Positions 24,513 through 34,784 of a stretch of DNA of 64,000 nucleotides are shown piece by piece. This stretch comes from Azorinus chamasolen (taxonomy: Eukaryota > Mollusca > Bivalvia > Cardiida > Solecurtidae). Location of the stretch: NCBI GenBank assembly GCA_963576725.1, contig OY755252.1, forward strand, positions 49,621,394-49,685,393, read 5' to 3'. The notes under the pieces were generated by a model. That model did no database searches and had not been told where the DNA came from. It was given only the letters and a program-made list of their open reading frames with translations. Within the stretch, counting starts at the first letter, position 1. The number at the start of each line of letters is the position of its first letter. The position numbers and the translations under genes are program-made.

Positions 24513-24957
24513 TCGGTACATAAATGTTTATATCAGGCTGGGAAGTAGTACATGTGAATGATTAACTGTGAATATCATTTGCACCAAAGGTGATTAGTAG
24601 TCTTATTCATGACAGTTTGTATACTAATCGTACTACGAGGGCCTCGTATTAACACTGAAATTTATATGTATTGGTTCAGTCAATTAGTAATCGTGATTAT
24701 ATATATTAAAATACAATGTAGCAATTAGTTTCTTAATTGGGACCGACGATAAGTACAACTGTGGCATGTATATCAGGATAGGAAGCAGTGATGTAGTGGT
24801 TGCTGTTCGACCTGGATTAACCTTTAGAACATGTCGCAGTTTAATTCATCGTTAATTTTCTGTGTTTACATACGTACTGTTTTGTAAACAACGCCATCTG
24901 ATCGTTGTACTACTGTAGTGATAGACATATTGAATACAATTCCGTGTAAACGGTATT

Positions 24958-24978
24958 TGACGTCATGAAATGACGTCA
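24958..24978. promoter_or_regulatory. Paired CRE-like palindromes
   Basis: Two perfect TGACGTCA octamers at 24958 and 24971, 13 bp apart, the same spacing as the PLE cluster at 3948. No downstream gene was identified; activity is inference. Confidence 0.35.
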
Positions 24979-25107
24979 GAAAGAAAATAGTGGCCCGGAA
25001 ACAGCATAAATCGAACGAAGTGTGTCAAAGAAGTGTATAGTTTTGCTTGTATTTGGAAGATTTAAATTGATGCAGGAAAGCAGAAAATAGGTTTTATGCA
25101 AGAATAG

Positions 25108-25250
25108 CGTTAATACACGTTTGTTTTCAGGCAATAACATCTGCAGTGTCCCTCGGGAATGTTGTTGTCCTCGCCCTTCGGACTCGGGCCAACAACAGTC
25201 CCTCAGGACACTGCAGATGTTATTGCCCGAAAAATCGTGTATTAACCCTC
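25108..25250. mobile_element. Large near-perfect palindrome, foldback MITE
   Basis: GGCAATAACATCTGCAGTGT is mirrored by ACACTGCAGATGTTATTGCC. Outer arms GTTAATACACG and CGTGTATTAAC extend the symmetry; the loop region carries CTCGCCCTTCGGACTCGGG. TTAA lies at both outer edges, which could be a target duplication. Confidence 0.75.
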
Positions 25251-26109
25251 TAATATTTAAGGTTTAAACGAGGAAATGGCTCCTTATTCATATTATGATT
25301 CTTTACTGAAATTTCATGTCGTGCTATCTCACCTGGGTATGAAATTCATATCCGTCAGTCCAGAGAGAAATAGCCTACTCATGCAAGTGTTTATCTATGT
25401 GAAAGTGTGTCCGTATTCCTGAATACTCATCAGGTAAAGGGTTAAACATTGTTTCAGCAGTTATCTGGCTGAAACGTGCTTATACACGTAAACTAACGTC
25501 TGTTGTGCTGTATTTCAGGGCCTTTAACCTCTAGTCTGGTGATCACGATTTATCTATCTTTTATTGGGTACACGTCTCATCAGGTTTATATGCCATATAG
25601 CACGGGGAGAATAAAATCTAGAAAACGTATTCAAGTAGACTACGTGAAAGACAGATGGACCGTGAAAGACAGATGGACCGACATAAATATGATAAAAATT
25701 ATTACCTAATAATAAATTCAGTTCGTTCAGCAGTCCTAACGCATCGGGAGAAACACACAACGTTATAGTTCCAATACAAATTAAAAAGTTTTTGATTAAA
25801 TAATGCAAAGAAAAATATATGATCACTATAGACCATGAATAGTAAATATATGTGTTTAACCCTCAAACGGATATGACTGTCGTATTCGTTGAAAATAAAA
25901 TCATTTTTATCCAGTCACCAAGCTTCTCTAGTGACTGACGTAATGAATTGGGTGCAGATAAACTTAGGTTTATTAATTTAGGAGGTTAGTAGATGTTTCT
26001 AAGGCGTACTGATTCTAAATTTTCTTTAAATATGCATATGTTGACGGAATATGTTGACGCAATAGAATTATACAAATAAAAGAAAAAAAGAGAAGTAAAG
26101 AATTTGACT
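25251..26109. other. AT-rich non-coding stretch
   Basis: Only an 18-bp doublet (GTGAAAGACAGATGGACC at 25644 and 25662) is visible. ORFs here overlap on opposite strands and have no family resemblance. Confidence 0.5.
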
Positions 26110-26200
26110 AATTGGGGATTCGAACAAAAATGCCGGATCATACAAAAATGCAATTCAAACAGAAATCAACGGGTTGACCCACTCGGCCACAGCCGCTTAG
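26110..26200 (-). mobile_element. tRNA-Leu/Ser-like sequence (SINE head or tRNA pseudogene)
   Basis: On the minus strand GCGGCTGTGGCCGAGTGGGT contains a perfect A box (TGGCCGAGTGG), and GTTCGAATCCCC, ~65 bp on, fits a B box. The T stem does not pair and the spacing exceeds that of a functional tRNA, so a SINE head or pseudogene is more likely than a tRNA gene. Confidence 0.5.
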
Positions 26201-26838
26201 ACGATAAACGCTGCTGATTTATCGCTTATATAATTAATCCACCGTGGCTGGAAAGCGTACTGCAATATAGACTGGCTGTATGTCAGCAAGAAATACTGCA
26301 CATTGACATATTTTCATCGCAACGTGTATTCACGTGACACTTTTGCTAATTACGTTTATAAGTTAACAAAAATAATAAATACTGTTACTTTTAATCACCT
26401 GATCTTGTCTACCGACATACACCATTACCCTGCATCACACATTAAGTCGGTACATGTAGAAAGTCTATCCCCAATAATTCCTTTAGAGGGACTAGTAAAT
26501 TGTGTGTGCTCCCTGATTTTGATGCTTTTGCGATTGTTTTGTATTGCTTTAATACATGTTTTTGTATATTATAAAATGTTGTTGACTTAAAAGTGAAGCA
26601 AAAAAAGTCATGAACAAAATAGGATTTTTGACATCGTTGTATTTCAGACACCAATCATTGATCTTTGTACACAGTGTATTTCAGACACCAATCATATGAT
26701 TTTTGTACTCAGTCAATGACTTCTCCTCCCATAGACTTTTCCAAAACAAAATAAAAAATAAAGGGTTGACGTTCACGGCGACCCAATAAATTGCACAAGC
26801 CCTCGGGATTATAAAATTTCTGAGCCTGCATCAGATGT

Positions 26839-26907
26839 CATTCTCAAGTATCTGATTGAAAAGAATTTGAGCAAGCTCAAATGTTACCAATCAGATACTT
26901 GAGAATG
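26839..26907. repeat. Perfect 20-bp inverted repeat
   Basis: CATTCTCAAGTATCTGATTG (26839-26858) is exactly mirrored at 26888-26907 across a 29-nt loop. It lies ~115 bp upstream of the exon candidate. Confidence 0.8.
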
Positions 26908-27021
26908 AACGTAGACTCATCCAAAACGTTTTATAACCTAGGAACCAGATTAGGGGCTGAAAGGGTCAGAGTACAGCTGGGTAAGGGTCCATTCCAATGG
27001 CATGTACGTTTTTATTTGCAG

Positions 27022-27156
27022 CTGTTGGTGAAATATGCAGGTCTACCACTGATTGTTCTACGACAACGTGTTCGCCCGGAAGCAAGGCTCTGTGCACATA
27101 CGACGTAGGGGAAGATACGGGACATCAGAATGGAACTTGCAAATGTCATATCAAAG
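27022..27156 (+). CDS. Candidate internal exon of a cysteine-rich secreted or extracellular protein
   Basis: A pyrimidine-rich tract and TTTATTTGCAG precede the block, and GTAAGAAT follows it, so both splice sites fit consensus. The exon is 135 bp with phase 1 at both ends, the symmetric class typical of shuffled extracellular modules. The frame is open and encodes about 45 residues with six cysteines: GEICRSTTDCSTTTC, then ALC, then NGTCKCH. This spacing with a C-x-C at the end resembles small EB/EGF-like disulfide modules, but I cannot assign a family. No second exon of the same type was recognised within the window, so flanking introns would be long. It is the only non-transposon coding signal found. 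Splice sites and frame are seen directly; the protein class is inferred. Confidence 0.5.
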
Positions 27157-27577
27157 GTAAGAATAGTATAAACATCACTTAACCCTTACAATGCTCAGTT
27201 TTCAAATGGACTATTCAAAACTTCAGACTGGTCACGCTTAATGGTGAATATTTAGAATTGTTTCTTACGAAAGTGTATCATAACAAACATTGCAAACCCT
27301 ATTGAAAAGAGCTCTCTCATCTGGGTCTACACTGTTTGCAAAGACATCAGTGGCCGGTTTCCCTCACTGTAAGAGTCAACCCTCGCCCCGCTATCCGCGT
27401 CGTGGTTCGCGTTTGCACTCTGTCTATGTTTTATTAAAAGATTGATTGCATCGGAAGTAATCAAAACTGGACCAGTACAAATTCAAGCAGACATTATTTC
27501 TTGGAAATGGTTAAATATATTTAGTATTCATATCATGTTTCCTGGTCATTTTTACCATGCATCATTCCATTATTAAT
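27157..27577. other. Non-coding stretch after the exon candidate
   Basis: Contains a half M1 copy at 27308-27342 (CATCTGGGTCTACACTGTTT) and nothing else recognisable. Confidence 0.5.
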
Positions 27578-27763
27578 ACAATAGAACCTGTCATCATAAA
27601 TAGGTCTAAATATGTGTCTGTAAGGCAGATGGAAGCTTAATGCAGGACAAAGGTAATGCAGAAGGCTCCTATATTACGTTTGACCTGCATTAAGCAACCG
27701 ACTGCTTTTTAACACTCCTATGCTTTATAAATGAATGACCACTTAAGACAGGTTCAACTGTAG
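27578..27763. mobile_element. M2 MITE, full length
   Basis: Ends ACAATAGAACCTGTC and GACAGGTTCAACTGTA. The inner hairpin GCTTAATGCAGGACAAAGGT pairs with ACGTTTGACCTGCATTAAGC. Confidence 0.8.
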
Positions 27764-28044
27764 TGCAACTTGCACAAGATTCAATCTGAGCAGTCAACTG
27801 TTCGCGACAGAATAATGATATGGTCGTCTAAATTCACTAAAACGACTACAATCGATACGGCCATCTCGACAAGAAAGTGCCAACAATATTTCTCCAAAAC
27901 CCTCATAGTAGACAGACATTGGATGTAATTAATCACGAACTTTCCACATTGAAAATGACATGTGTTAATCTGCTGTTATACTGATACGCCGAGCTGGTGA
28001 CTTTTCACTTCTATCAAGCAATTGAGAAAGTATCGACATATCAA

Positions 28045-28112
28045 CAAACAGCTTGGATTGTGATGGGATGTCGAGTTATTAAGCGTCACATCTTAAATGC
28101 AGCTGTTTGAGA
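28045..28112. mobile_element. M3 hairpin MITE copy
   Basis: AAACAGCTTGGATTGTGATG mirrors CATCTTAAATGCAGCTGTTT around TCGAGTTATTAAGCG. Confidence 0.6.
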
Positions 28113-28294
28113 ATGCAAGTGTAGTCACAGATGGCAGGCTAGGGGTTAATACAGTCTGATTAATTTGATACAAGCTTTCCCAAACTCTTAATGATTGGCA
28201 TGCTGATCATAGTTTAGGCAATAGAAAACATCGTCTTATTCAGATTTCGAAGACGACTTTCTTGTATTTCGTTTGGAAGACGTTGTCAGAACGC

Positions 28295-28350
28295 TTAACG
28301 ATGTAGATTGTGAGTTACTGGGCGTCTAATCCGAATCTAAACTGTCTGCA
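28295..28350. mobile_element. M3 hairpin MITE, degenerate copy
   Basis: GAGTTACTGGGCGTCTAATC then CGAATCTAAACTGTCTGC match the right half of M3; the left half is badly decayed. Confidence 0.5.
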
Positions 28351-28584
28351 TAAGAACTAATTGATACGCACGTACATAGCTTGCAAAATGTCTGTTCCCA
28401 CCGGAGGTTATTTGCAATGAATAGTAAAAAAGAACATTTACACCGTACCTATTAGTAATAAATATTCATGAAAGAAATATTGAATTTATCAATATTAATT
28501 AGTTTGCGTTCTTATATTGGCATGCTAACATAGAAATATCTGGTCTTGGCAGAGCTATTGAATGCTATTTATATTTTTGCATAA

Positions 28585-28648
28585 GCAGAGAAGATACTGG
28601 TCAGACGGGTTCTGCATGAGCTCTCTACTCTAGGTTTACTCTGCTTGC
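28585..28648. mobile_element. M1 hairpin MITE, decayed copy
   Basis: GCAGAGAAGATACTGGTCAG to AGGTTTACTCTGCTTGC. Its right end runs directly into the 30-bp minisatellite. Confidence 0.55.
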
Positions 28649-28960
28649 GTCCAAGTGCGTACACATGCAAACAAGTGCGTCCAAATGCGTACAAATGCAA
28701 ACAAGTGCGTCCAAATGCGTACACATGCAAACAAGTGCGTCCAAATGCGTACAAATGCAAACAAGTGCGTCTAAATGCGTACGCGTACAAATGCGTACAA
28801 ATGCATACAAATGATGACAAATGCGTATAAATGCGTACAAATTAGTACAAATGTTTAAAAACCAGCACAAATGAGTACAACACGCGTACAAATGTGTACA
28901 AATACGTACCAATTTGTACAAAAGTGTAAAAATGTGTACACATGAGCAGGTCAACATACA
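28649..28960 (+). repeat. 30-bp minisatellite decaying to 10-bp units
   Basis: ACAAGTGCGTCCAAATGCGT plus ACACATGCAA repeats about four times, then degrades to an ACAAATGCGT-like ten-mer. Arg/Cys/Leu ORFs on the minus strand are artefacts. Confidence 0.9.
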
Positions 28961-29064
28961 GTCGGTACTTATACATGTATGCATTTACGTTTTGAGTTCA
29001 ATTTAGACTCCAGGTACATAACTGATAATTAAGCCATCGTAGTAAATTGCCATTATATTAGAAA

Positions 29065-29230
29065 TTAATTATAGTCCTGTAAGGTAGGTGGTAGCTTAAT
29101 GCGGGGCAAAAGTAATTGAGGGAGCTCATATATGAGCTTTCTGTATTACGTTTGCCCTGCATTAAGCAACTACTATTTTAGGAATCTTATGTTCAATTAA
29201 TGAATGGCCGCTTACGACAGGTTCTACAGT
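29065..29230. mobile_element. M2 MITE copy
   Basis: GCTTAATGCGGGGCAAAAGT pairs with ACGTTTGCCCTGCATTAAGC around GCTCATATATGAGC; right end GACAGGTTCTACAGT. The left outer arm is degraded. Confidence 0.75.
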
Positions 29231-29243
29231 TTTTGACTTTAAA

Positions 29244-29313
29244 TTGGCTCCACATGTGTACTTGCTGATGCAATGATTTGGCTCCACATGTGTACTTGCT
29301 GATGCAATGATTT
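29244..29313 (+). repeat. 36-bp tandem duplication
   Basis: TTGGCTCCACATGTGTACTT and GCTGATGCAATGATT are repeated twice. Confidence 0.95.
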
Positions 29314-29689
29314 ATGAGTAACTCTGAAAGCAAACAATCAAAGAAAACCAATATAAAACATGAAAGCCGAATTCCGAATTCTCAAATCTCAGCCTAAATC
29401 AAATTTAAATTAACAAGACTCGATGACATTTCAGCTTTAGAGTTGTTTGGTCAGGTTCTACATTGTTACACAAGTCAGGGAAACAGAAAAAAGACCATAT
29501 GTGTGGCTAACAATGGGACTGATTTTGCTTATGTTTCGTAAAGTGTGATACAAATACAAGTGAACTTCGATATCTCGAGCACGGATAACTCGACCTTAGT
29601 GATTGATACATCGAAGTAAATGTTCGGTCATTCCAAAATGTACAATACATAAGTATTCTAAAATTATCCTGGTCTACGTCGCTTAAACT

Positions 29690-29872
29690 AATTACAATTG
29701 GAGGAAGACCGCAGATGTTCCCCTGTGTACGGAACACATTGCATTGTTCCATGTACCGAAGAATATGTGGGTAGAACCACCGACCTACCGCATGTCAGCT
29801 GGAAGGCTTCCTCACATGAAACAATCCAAAAGCCCAGACCGGGGTTCAGACCACAGCGGTGAGGGGCTAAGC
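29690..29872 (-). mobile_element. Mollusc-type SINE fragment
   Basis: On the minus strand, CATGTGAGGAAGCCTTCCAG, CGGTAGGTCGGTGGTTCTAC and GCGGTCTTCCTCCAATTG occur in order, the layout of a SINE central domain I recognise from mollusc genomes. A related copy is at 63335-63505. Family name not assigned. Confidence 0.6.
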
Positions 29873-29876
29873 GATT

Positions 29877-29979
29877 GTATAACTACACATATCTAGAAAC
29901 ATGTATAACTACACATATCTAGAAACGTGTATAACTACACATATCTAGAAACATGTATAACTACACATATCTAGAAAAA
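29877..29979 (+). repeat. 26-bp minisatellite, four copies
   Basis: GTATAACTACACATATCTAG with AAACAT in tandem. Confidence 0.95.
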
Positions 29980-30175
29980 ATACCTGACAGCTTTATGTAG
30001 GTCCAAAGAAATGCTGAAAGTTCATACAGGAACGTTAAGCATTGCTTTATACCTGCATTAAGCTGTGAACTTGAAAAATTGTTCACATTAGAAATCGGAT
30101 GACTCGAACATCTGTTATCTCGAAGTAATCTGTATGGTCCCTTGAAGTTTGAGATATCGAAGTTCAACTGTACCT

Positions 30176-30267
30176 CACCCAAGAGAGTCTATACATTATT
30201 ATACATTACACCCAAGAGAGTCTATACATTATTATACATTACACCCAAGAGAGTCTATACATTATTA
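30176..30267 (+). repeat. 33-bp repeat, ~2.7 copies
   Basis: CACCCAAGAGAGTCTATACA then TTATTATACATTA in tandem, immediately after the M4 terminus. Confidence 0.9.
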
Positions 30268-30340
30268 AAAAAGTTCTGAAAGTAGTAGATCCTTCGAAAG
30301 CAAAAGCAGCAATGCAAATATATAAAATTGCAGACTGGAG
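30268..30340 (+). repeat. Repeat F, partial copy
   Basis: TTCTGAAAGTAGTAGATCCT, TCGAAAGCAAAAG and AAAATTGCAGACT align with the first third of repeat F at 861. Confidence 0.5.
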
Positions 30341-30786
30341 TATAACAACAAATTCATCGAACAGTCAAGCAGCGATTTGGACTATAAATTTAAACTGCAT
30401 TTTTGTAAGCTAAATTTCTGATAGCCTGTGATCTAAATTGATTTCCTGACACAACAGATTCAATTTAATTTGTGGCCTATAAATTCCATTCACCAAAAAG
30501 ATCATTAAACATATTTCAATCTCGTTAATGAGGATTTCTAAACAGCTATTACAAGGATACAAAATATTGAACATGTCATTGAGGTCATGATTAGAGAGAA
30601 GCACACTAGTATGGTAGCACCACACTAAAGCGATAACATCATTTATCATAACACAGGAATCTTAGAAGGCACGTGATTGCTTAACCCCTTTCAGTCCTGA
30701 CTTCTCTATTCTGAATAGCCCATCAGTTTGTAACGATAAAGTCCACACAGTATGAAAGGTTTAAACTTGCTACAGGGAATTGAGTG

Positions 30787-30854
30787 ATAAACTGTGTAGA
30801 CCCTGATCCAATGGCTCCTCTATGAGCCCTTATATCTGGATCTTCACTGTTTGC
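30787..30854. mobile_element. M1 hairpin MITE copy, 68 bp
   Basis: ATAAACTGTGTAGACCCTGA to TCTGGATCTTCACTGTTTGC; centre GGCTCCTCTATGAGCC. The stem change GAG to GTG on the left is matched by CAC on the right, a paired change. Confidence 0.75.
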
Positions 30855-30879
30855 AAATCCCAGCGATTGTGTGTGCTGG

Positions 30880-31572
30880 GTTGAAAGGGTAAACATATTG
30901 CAGGTCAGTCATATAGGAGCGTTGTGAAAGGGTTAACATATTGCAGGTCAGTCACATGGGAGCGTTGTGAAAGGGTTAACATCTTGCAGGTCAGTCATAT
31001 AGGAGCGTTGTGAAAGGGTTAACATATTGCAGGTCAGTCATATAGGAGCGTTGTGAAAGGGTTAACATATTGCAGGTCAGTCACATGGGAGCGTTGTGAA
31101 AGGGTAAACATATTGCAGGTCAGTCATATAGGAGCGTTGTGAAAGGGTTAACATATTGCAGGTCAGTCATATAGGAGCGTTGTGAAAGGGTTAACATATT
31201 GCAGGTCAGTCACATGGGAGCGTTGTGAAAGGGTAAACATATTGCAGGTCAGTCATATAGGAGCGTTGTGAAAGGGTTAACATATTGCAGGTCAGTCATA
31301 TAGGAGCGTTGTGAAAGGGTTAACATATTGCAGGTCAGTCACATGGGAGCGTTGTGAAAGGGTAAACATATTGCAGGTCAGTCATATAGGAGCGTTGTGA
31401 AAGGGTTAACATATTGCAGGTCAGTCATATAGGAGCGTTGTGAAAGGGTTAACATATTGCAGGTCAGTCACATGGGAGCGTTGTGAAAGGGTAAACATAT
31501 TGCAGGTCAGTCATATAGGAGCGTTGTGAATGGGTAAACAGATTGCAGGTCAGTCATATGGGAGCGTTGTAA
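30880..31572 (+). repeat. 43-bp minisatellite with 3-monomer higher-order repeat
   Basis: Sixteen 43-bp monomers with GGTTAACATATTGCAGGTCA and GGAGCGTTGTGAAAG. Three monomer types (GGTAAAC with CATATAGG; GGTTAAC with CATATAGG; GGTTAAC with CACATGGG) recur in fixed order every ~129 bp from about 31100 on. Confidence 0.9.
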
Positions 31573-31883
31573 ATGGCCTTTCTCCTGTGTAAAAATATCA
31601 CCAGTATTACAACCTAGAATGAGTCTTAGTTTGTGTGGTTGGATTAGGGAAACGTTACTGTAATCATCTTGACAGATATCCATTCGTTAGTGTGAAGCGT
31701 TGTCTCCATTAGGCATATTAAGAAGCCATGTGTATGCAGCTCACATGAACACTGGCATTAGCAGGCAAATTTAAACGCAACGAAAACATCGGTTTTAATT
31801 AGACCCATCTTTTAAGGTTCACCATATACATTGATTTCCTGAACACATTTGTCCCATTTCACACCTCTTACACGCTAATCGGT

Positions 31884-31952
31884 GAATTTGTGGAATGATA
31901 TATCCAGATGAGGCACAAAGTAACTGGTGTCTCATCTGTACAGAAACTGTTG
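31884..31952. mobile_element. M3 hairpin MITE copy
   Basis: ATATCCAGATGAGGCACAAA mirrors GGTGTCTCATCTGTACAG, ending AAACTGTTG. Confidence 0.6.
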
Positions 31953-31974
31953 AATCTGAGTGTTTATTTGTATA

Positions 31975-32170
31975 CGTAGCAGAGCAAACAATTAATGTGC
32001 TTACTCAACACACAAACTCGTCATTGCTTCACCAAATCCTCGTAGCAGAGCAACAATTAATGTGCTTACTCAAACACAAACTCATCATTGCTTCACCAAA
32101 TCCTCGTAGCAGAGCAAACAATTAATGTGCTTACTCAAACACAAACTCGTCATTGCTTCACCAAATCCTA
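31975..32170 (+). repeat. ~65-bp tandem repeat, three copies
   Basis: GTAGCAGAGCAAACAATTAA, TGTGCTTACTCAAACACAAA and CTTCACCAAATCCT repeat with 64-66 bp period. Confidence 0.95.
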
Positions 32171-32199
32171 GGTTGTGTCACTATTTAGAATCATCTCGA

Positions 32200-32285
32200 A
32201 GAGACAATTCTATAGAGTGATCACAACATAGGGTTTGATGGAGGAATGAAGAAGCTATTGTTGAAAATGTTTAAATGTATTCATC
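32200..32285 (+). repeat. Dispersed repeat E, copy 2
   Basis: GTGATCACAACATAGGGTTT and TGGAGGAATGAAGAAG align with 11629-11735. Confidence 0.55.
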
Positions 32286-32734
32286 TTATCTGGACCTCTG
32301 CGTGGGTAATGTCTTAACAAGAAGTAGGTCAAATTTCCATGTGCAAAAGTTAACAGGTGATGATATGAGTGTTAGATGATGGTGATGGGTTTCTTACAAC
32401 CAACTAACGTATGTATACTCAACAAATCCTATGTTCTTTATCACTGGCAGCGGCATCGAACTAATTTTGGGAATTCTTATTGTTTCGATATTTGCAAGGC
32501 ATCGAGGTATCTATATAAGTTGATATTTGAGAAACAAATGAAGTTCAAATGACAACATATCTCAATATGTTCCATCCATTCCTTTAAGAGTACCAAAACA
32601 TAAGCATCGCCTTTATAACGGTAGCATTAATATGTACAAAGGTAAAACTGGAGTCTCGTCTTGGAAGTTAAGCCCGCTGTATAAAAAATTATGTTCACGT
32701 AAATATTAACAACATACATAAATCCTTAGTCCGT

Positions 32735-32803
32735 TAACAGCTTGGATTTAGATCCAGATGAGACGCCGAGTAAATCTGCGTCCCATTAGGATCCTAGCTA
32801 TTT
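32735..32803. mobile_element. M3 hairpin MITE copy
   Basis: GATCCAGATGAGACGCCGAG mirrors CTGCGTCCCATTAGGATC; one of the clearer M3 stems. Confidence 0.65.
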
Positions 32804-33019
32804 GATACTTAGTCTATAGTATCTCAAACACCTGTGTCATGCCACTTGGTCAGTACATTTTTAAAGGCTTGATCGATTCGGTAGTAGTCAAAATTGAAAA
32901 GTTCCAAAATTTTGAGAGGACATTATATTTTCATAGCGGAAGAAAATTAAGAAATGTAAAAAATAAGAATGTACAATGTACGCGTATGTATACCTAACAC
33001 CGTGTACGAAAGACCGGCG

Positions 33020-33290
33020 GTGACATTTCACTTCACAATTTCACAATTTCACGAGTTCATGGTTTCACGATTTCACAATTTCGCTTCAAAGTTTCACGAT
33101 ATCACAATTTCACTTCAAAATTTTGCAACTTCACGATTTCACAATTTCACGACAAAATTCCACAATTTCACGATTTCAATGTTTCACAATTTTACCATTT
33201 CATTAGTTGACAGTTTCACGATTTCACGAGTTCACAATTGTAAAATCGTTAAATGAAATCGTGAAATCATGAAATCGTGAAAGCATGAAT
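33020..33290 (+). repeat. TTTCACAATTTCACGA-type tandem repeat with terminal inversion
   Basis: A ~10-bp motif (TTTCACAATT/TTTCACGATT) repeats from 33020 to ~33235. After ACAATTGTAAAATCG the polarity flips to GAAATCGTGAAATCATG up to 33290, so the array ends in a hairpin-like inversion. Confidence 0.85.
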
Positions 33291-33449
33291 TGTGTTTAGT
33301 GAAATCTTGAAGTGGACATATCACCGCCCGGTCTTATGTAAAGATGCAATGGTGCTCTATTTCCATTGTGTCCAGTTATCTGGTAACATCAGTAAAACTA
33401 ATGAAAACTTAATGCGCATCAATGATCCTCTTCAATTATCAAACCGTGC

Positions 33450-33760
33450 TATATCTATAGTAAACATTGTTGTATCTATAGTAAACCGTGTTGTATCGAT
33501 CGTAAACATTGTTGTATCATAGTAATCCTTGTTGTATATCTAGTAAACCGTGTTGTATCTATAGAAAACCGTGTTGTATCTATAGTAAACATCGTTGTAT
33601 CTATAGTAACTATTGTGTATCTATAGTAACCATTGTTGTATCTTTAGTAAACCTTGTTGTATCTATAGTAACCATTGTGTATCTACATGTATAGTAACCA
33701 TTGTTGTATCTTTAGTAAACCTTGTTGTATTCATAGTAAACCTAAATTGTATTTTAAGTA
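33450..33760 (+). repeat. ~21-bp minisatellite
   Basis: Variants of TATCTATAGTAAACCGTGTTG repeat about 14 times with indels; short ORFs inside are artefacts. Confidence 0.9.
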
Positions 33761-33800
33761 AATCAAACGGAGGTTTCAGTCGGGTCTATCACAAGTATAT

Positions 33801-33989
33801 ACAGTAGAACCTCTCCCAAGCGGCAGTTCATTTAATGATCATAAGGATCTTGAAAAGCAAGTGCTTTTGTAGGGCGAATGTTTTGACCTGCAGTAATGAA
33901 TGTTTTGACCTGCATTAAGCTACCACCTGTCTTACAGACCTTAAAGTAGACCTATTTGTGATGGCCTCTTAAAGACATGTTCTGCAGTA
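33801..33989. mobile_element. M2 MITE, internally rearranged
   Basis: Ends ACAGTAGAACCTCTCCCAAG and GACATGTTCTGCAGTA. The inner right arm TTTTGACCTGCATTAAGC is present, preceded by a duplicated GAATGTTTTGACCTGCA; the left inner arm is lost. Confidence 0.7.
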
Positions 33990-34329
33990 TTTGACTCCGT
34001 TTCTTCTGAATATTACAACATAACAATTTGATAGTGCTACCAGTAAGGGATTTCTGCAAACAATCACTGTAGCCCTTTAAGTAATCAGTAAGAAATCAGA
34101 GAAGAAATCAATGTCAGGACACATCTGATCTGGATCTACACTGTTTTCATTTCTTCATCAGCAAAAGAGCGAGGCACGAATGGTATATTAACCCTTTCCC
34201 AGTTGTATATTCATGTAAGAGATAATGACCTCATGAATATCAATAAGAGTATTGTTTAAAATGGCAACTGAACACAGGACAATTTGGCTCAGACAGAAGC
34301 TGTAAAATCAGTACTATATTACACCATAA

Positions 34330-34397
34330 GCAAACAGAGCAGAACCTGATCAGACGGCTCCTATAGGAACCGTCTGATCTGAGTCTACTCTGTTTGC
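34330..34397. mobile_element. M1 hairpin MITE copy, 68 bp, near perfect
   Basis: GCAAACAGAGCAGAACCTGA to GAGTCTACTCTGTTTGC, with GACGGCTCCTATAGGAACCG in the centre. Only a few stem mismatches; probably a young copy. A half copy lies at 34126-34150. Confidence 0.88.
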
Positions 34398-34784
34398 AGG
34401 TGCGCGAAAATGCGCTTACATAAGGGAAAATGTTAAACATACTGACGAAAGTTAATGCTCTGTTAAACAAATGACTGGACGATACAGAATCAACGTGTAT
34501 CATAACTGGTACACAGTAATGGACGAAACAGGATTTTCAAATCTGAAAATATTAAAACACCAAGTATATCTTGCATTATCTTAAAATACTTCAATATCGA
34601 TTTCATAGCATTTTCATTGCCTAAGAAACTAATGCATGTGGCATTTTTCTTCATTTTGGTCTTGAAGTTTCTTTTGTTTATATCTTTATTTTCCTATCAA
34701 ATTGATCTAAAAGCAAACACTTGTGACGGGTTGTCGCTAATAATACCATATGCTCTTATATAATATTTTGACCACTATGAGTTT

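Larger units (their letters stand above)
29556..30172. mobile_element. M4 MITE split by nested insertions
   Basis: Ends GTGAACTTCGATATCTCG and CGAGATATCGAAGTTCA-like (GAGATATCGAAGTTCAACTG) match the compact copy at 6361-6580. The interior is expanded by a SINE-like block (29690-29872) and a 26-bp minisatellite (29877-29979). An M2-like core, ending TACCTGCATTAAGCTGTG, sits at 29985-30067. Confidence 0.65.

Noticed and set aside
26110..26200. Functional tRNA gene
   Set aside because: A and B boxes are present but the T stem does not pair and box spacing is too long; better a SINE head or pseudogene.
30880..31572. CRISPR-like array
   Set aside because: The 43-bp units have no variable spacers; variation falls into three fixed monomer types.
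33292..33807. Overlapping 60-76 codon ORFs
   Set aside because: Translation of the 21-bp minisatellite (repeated Val-Ser-Ile-Val peptide).
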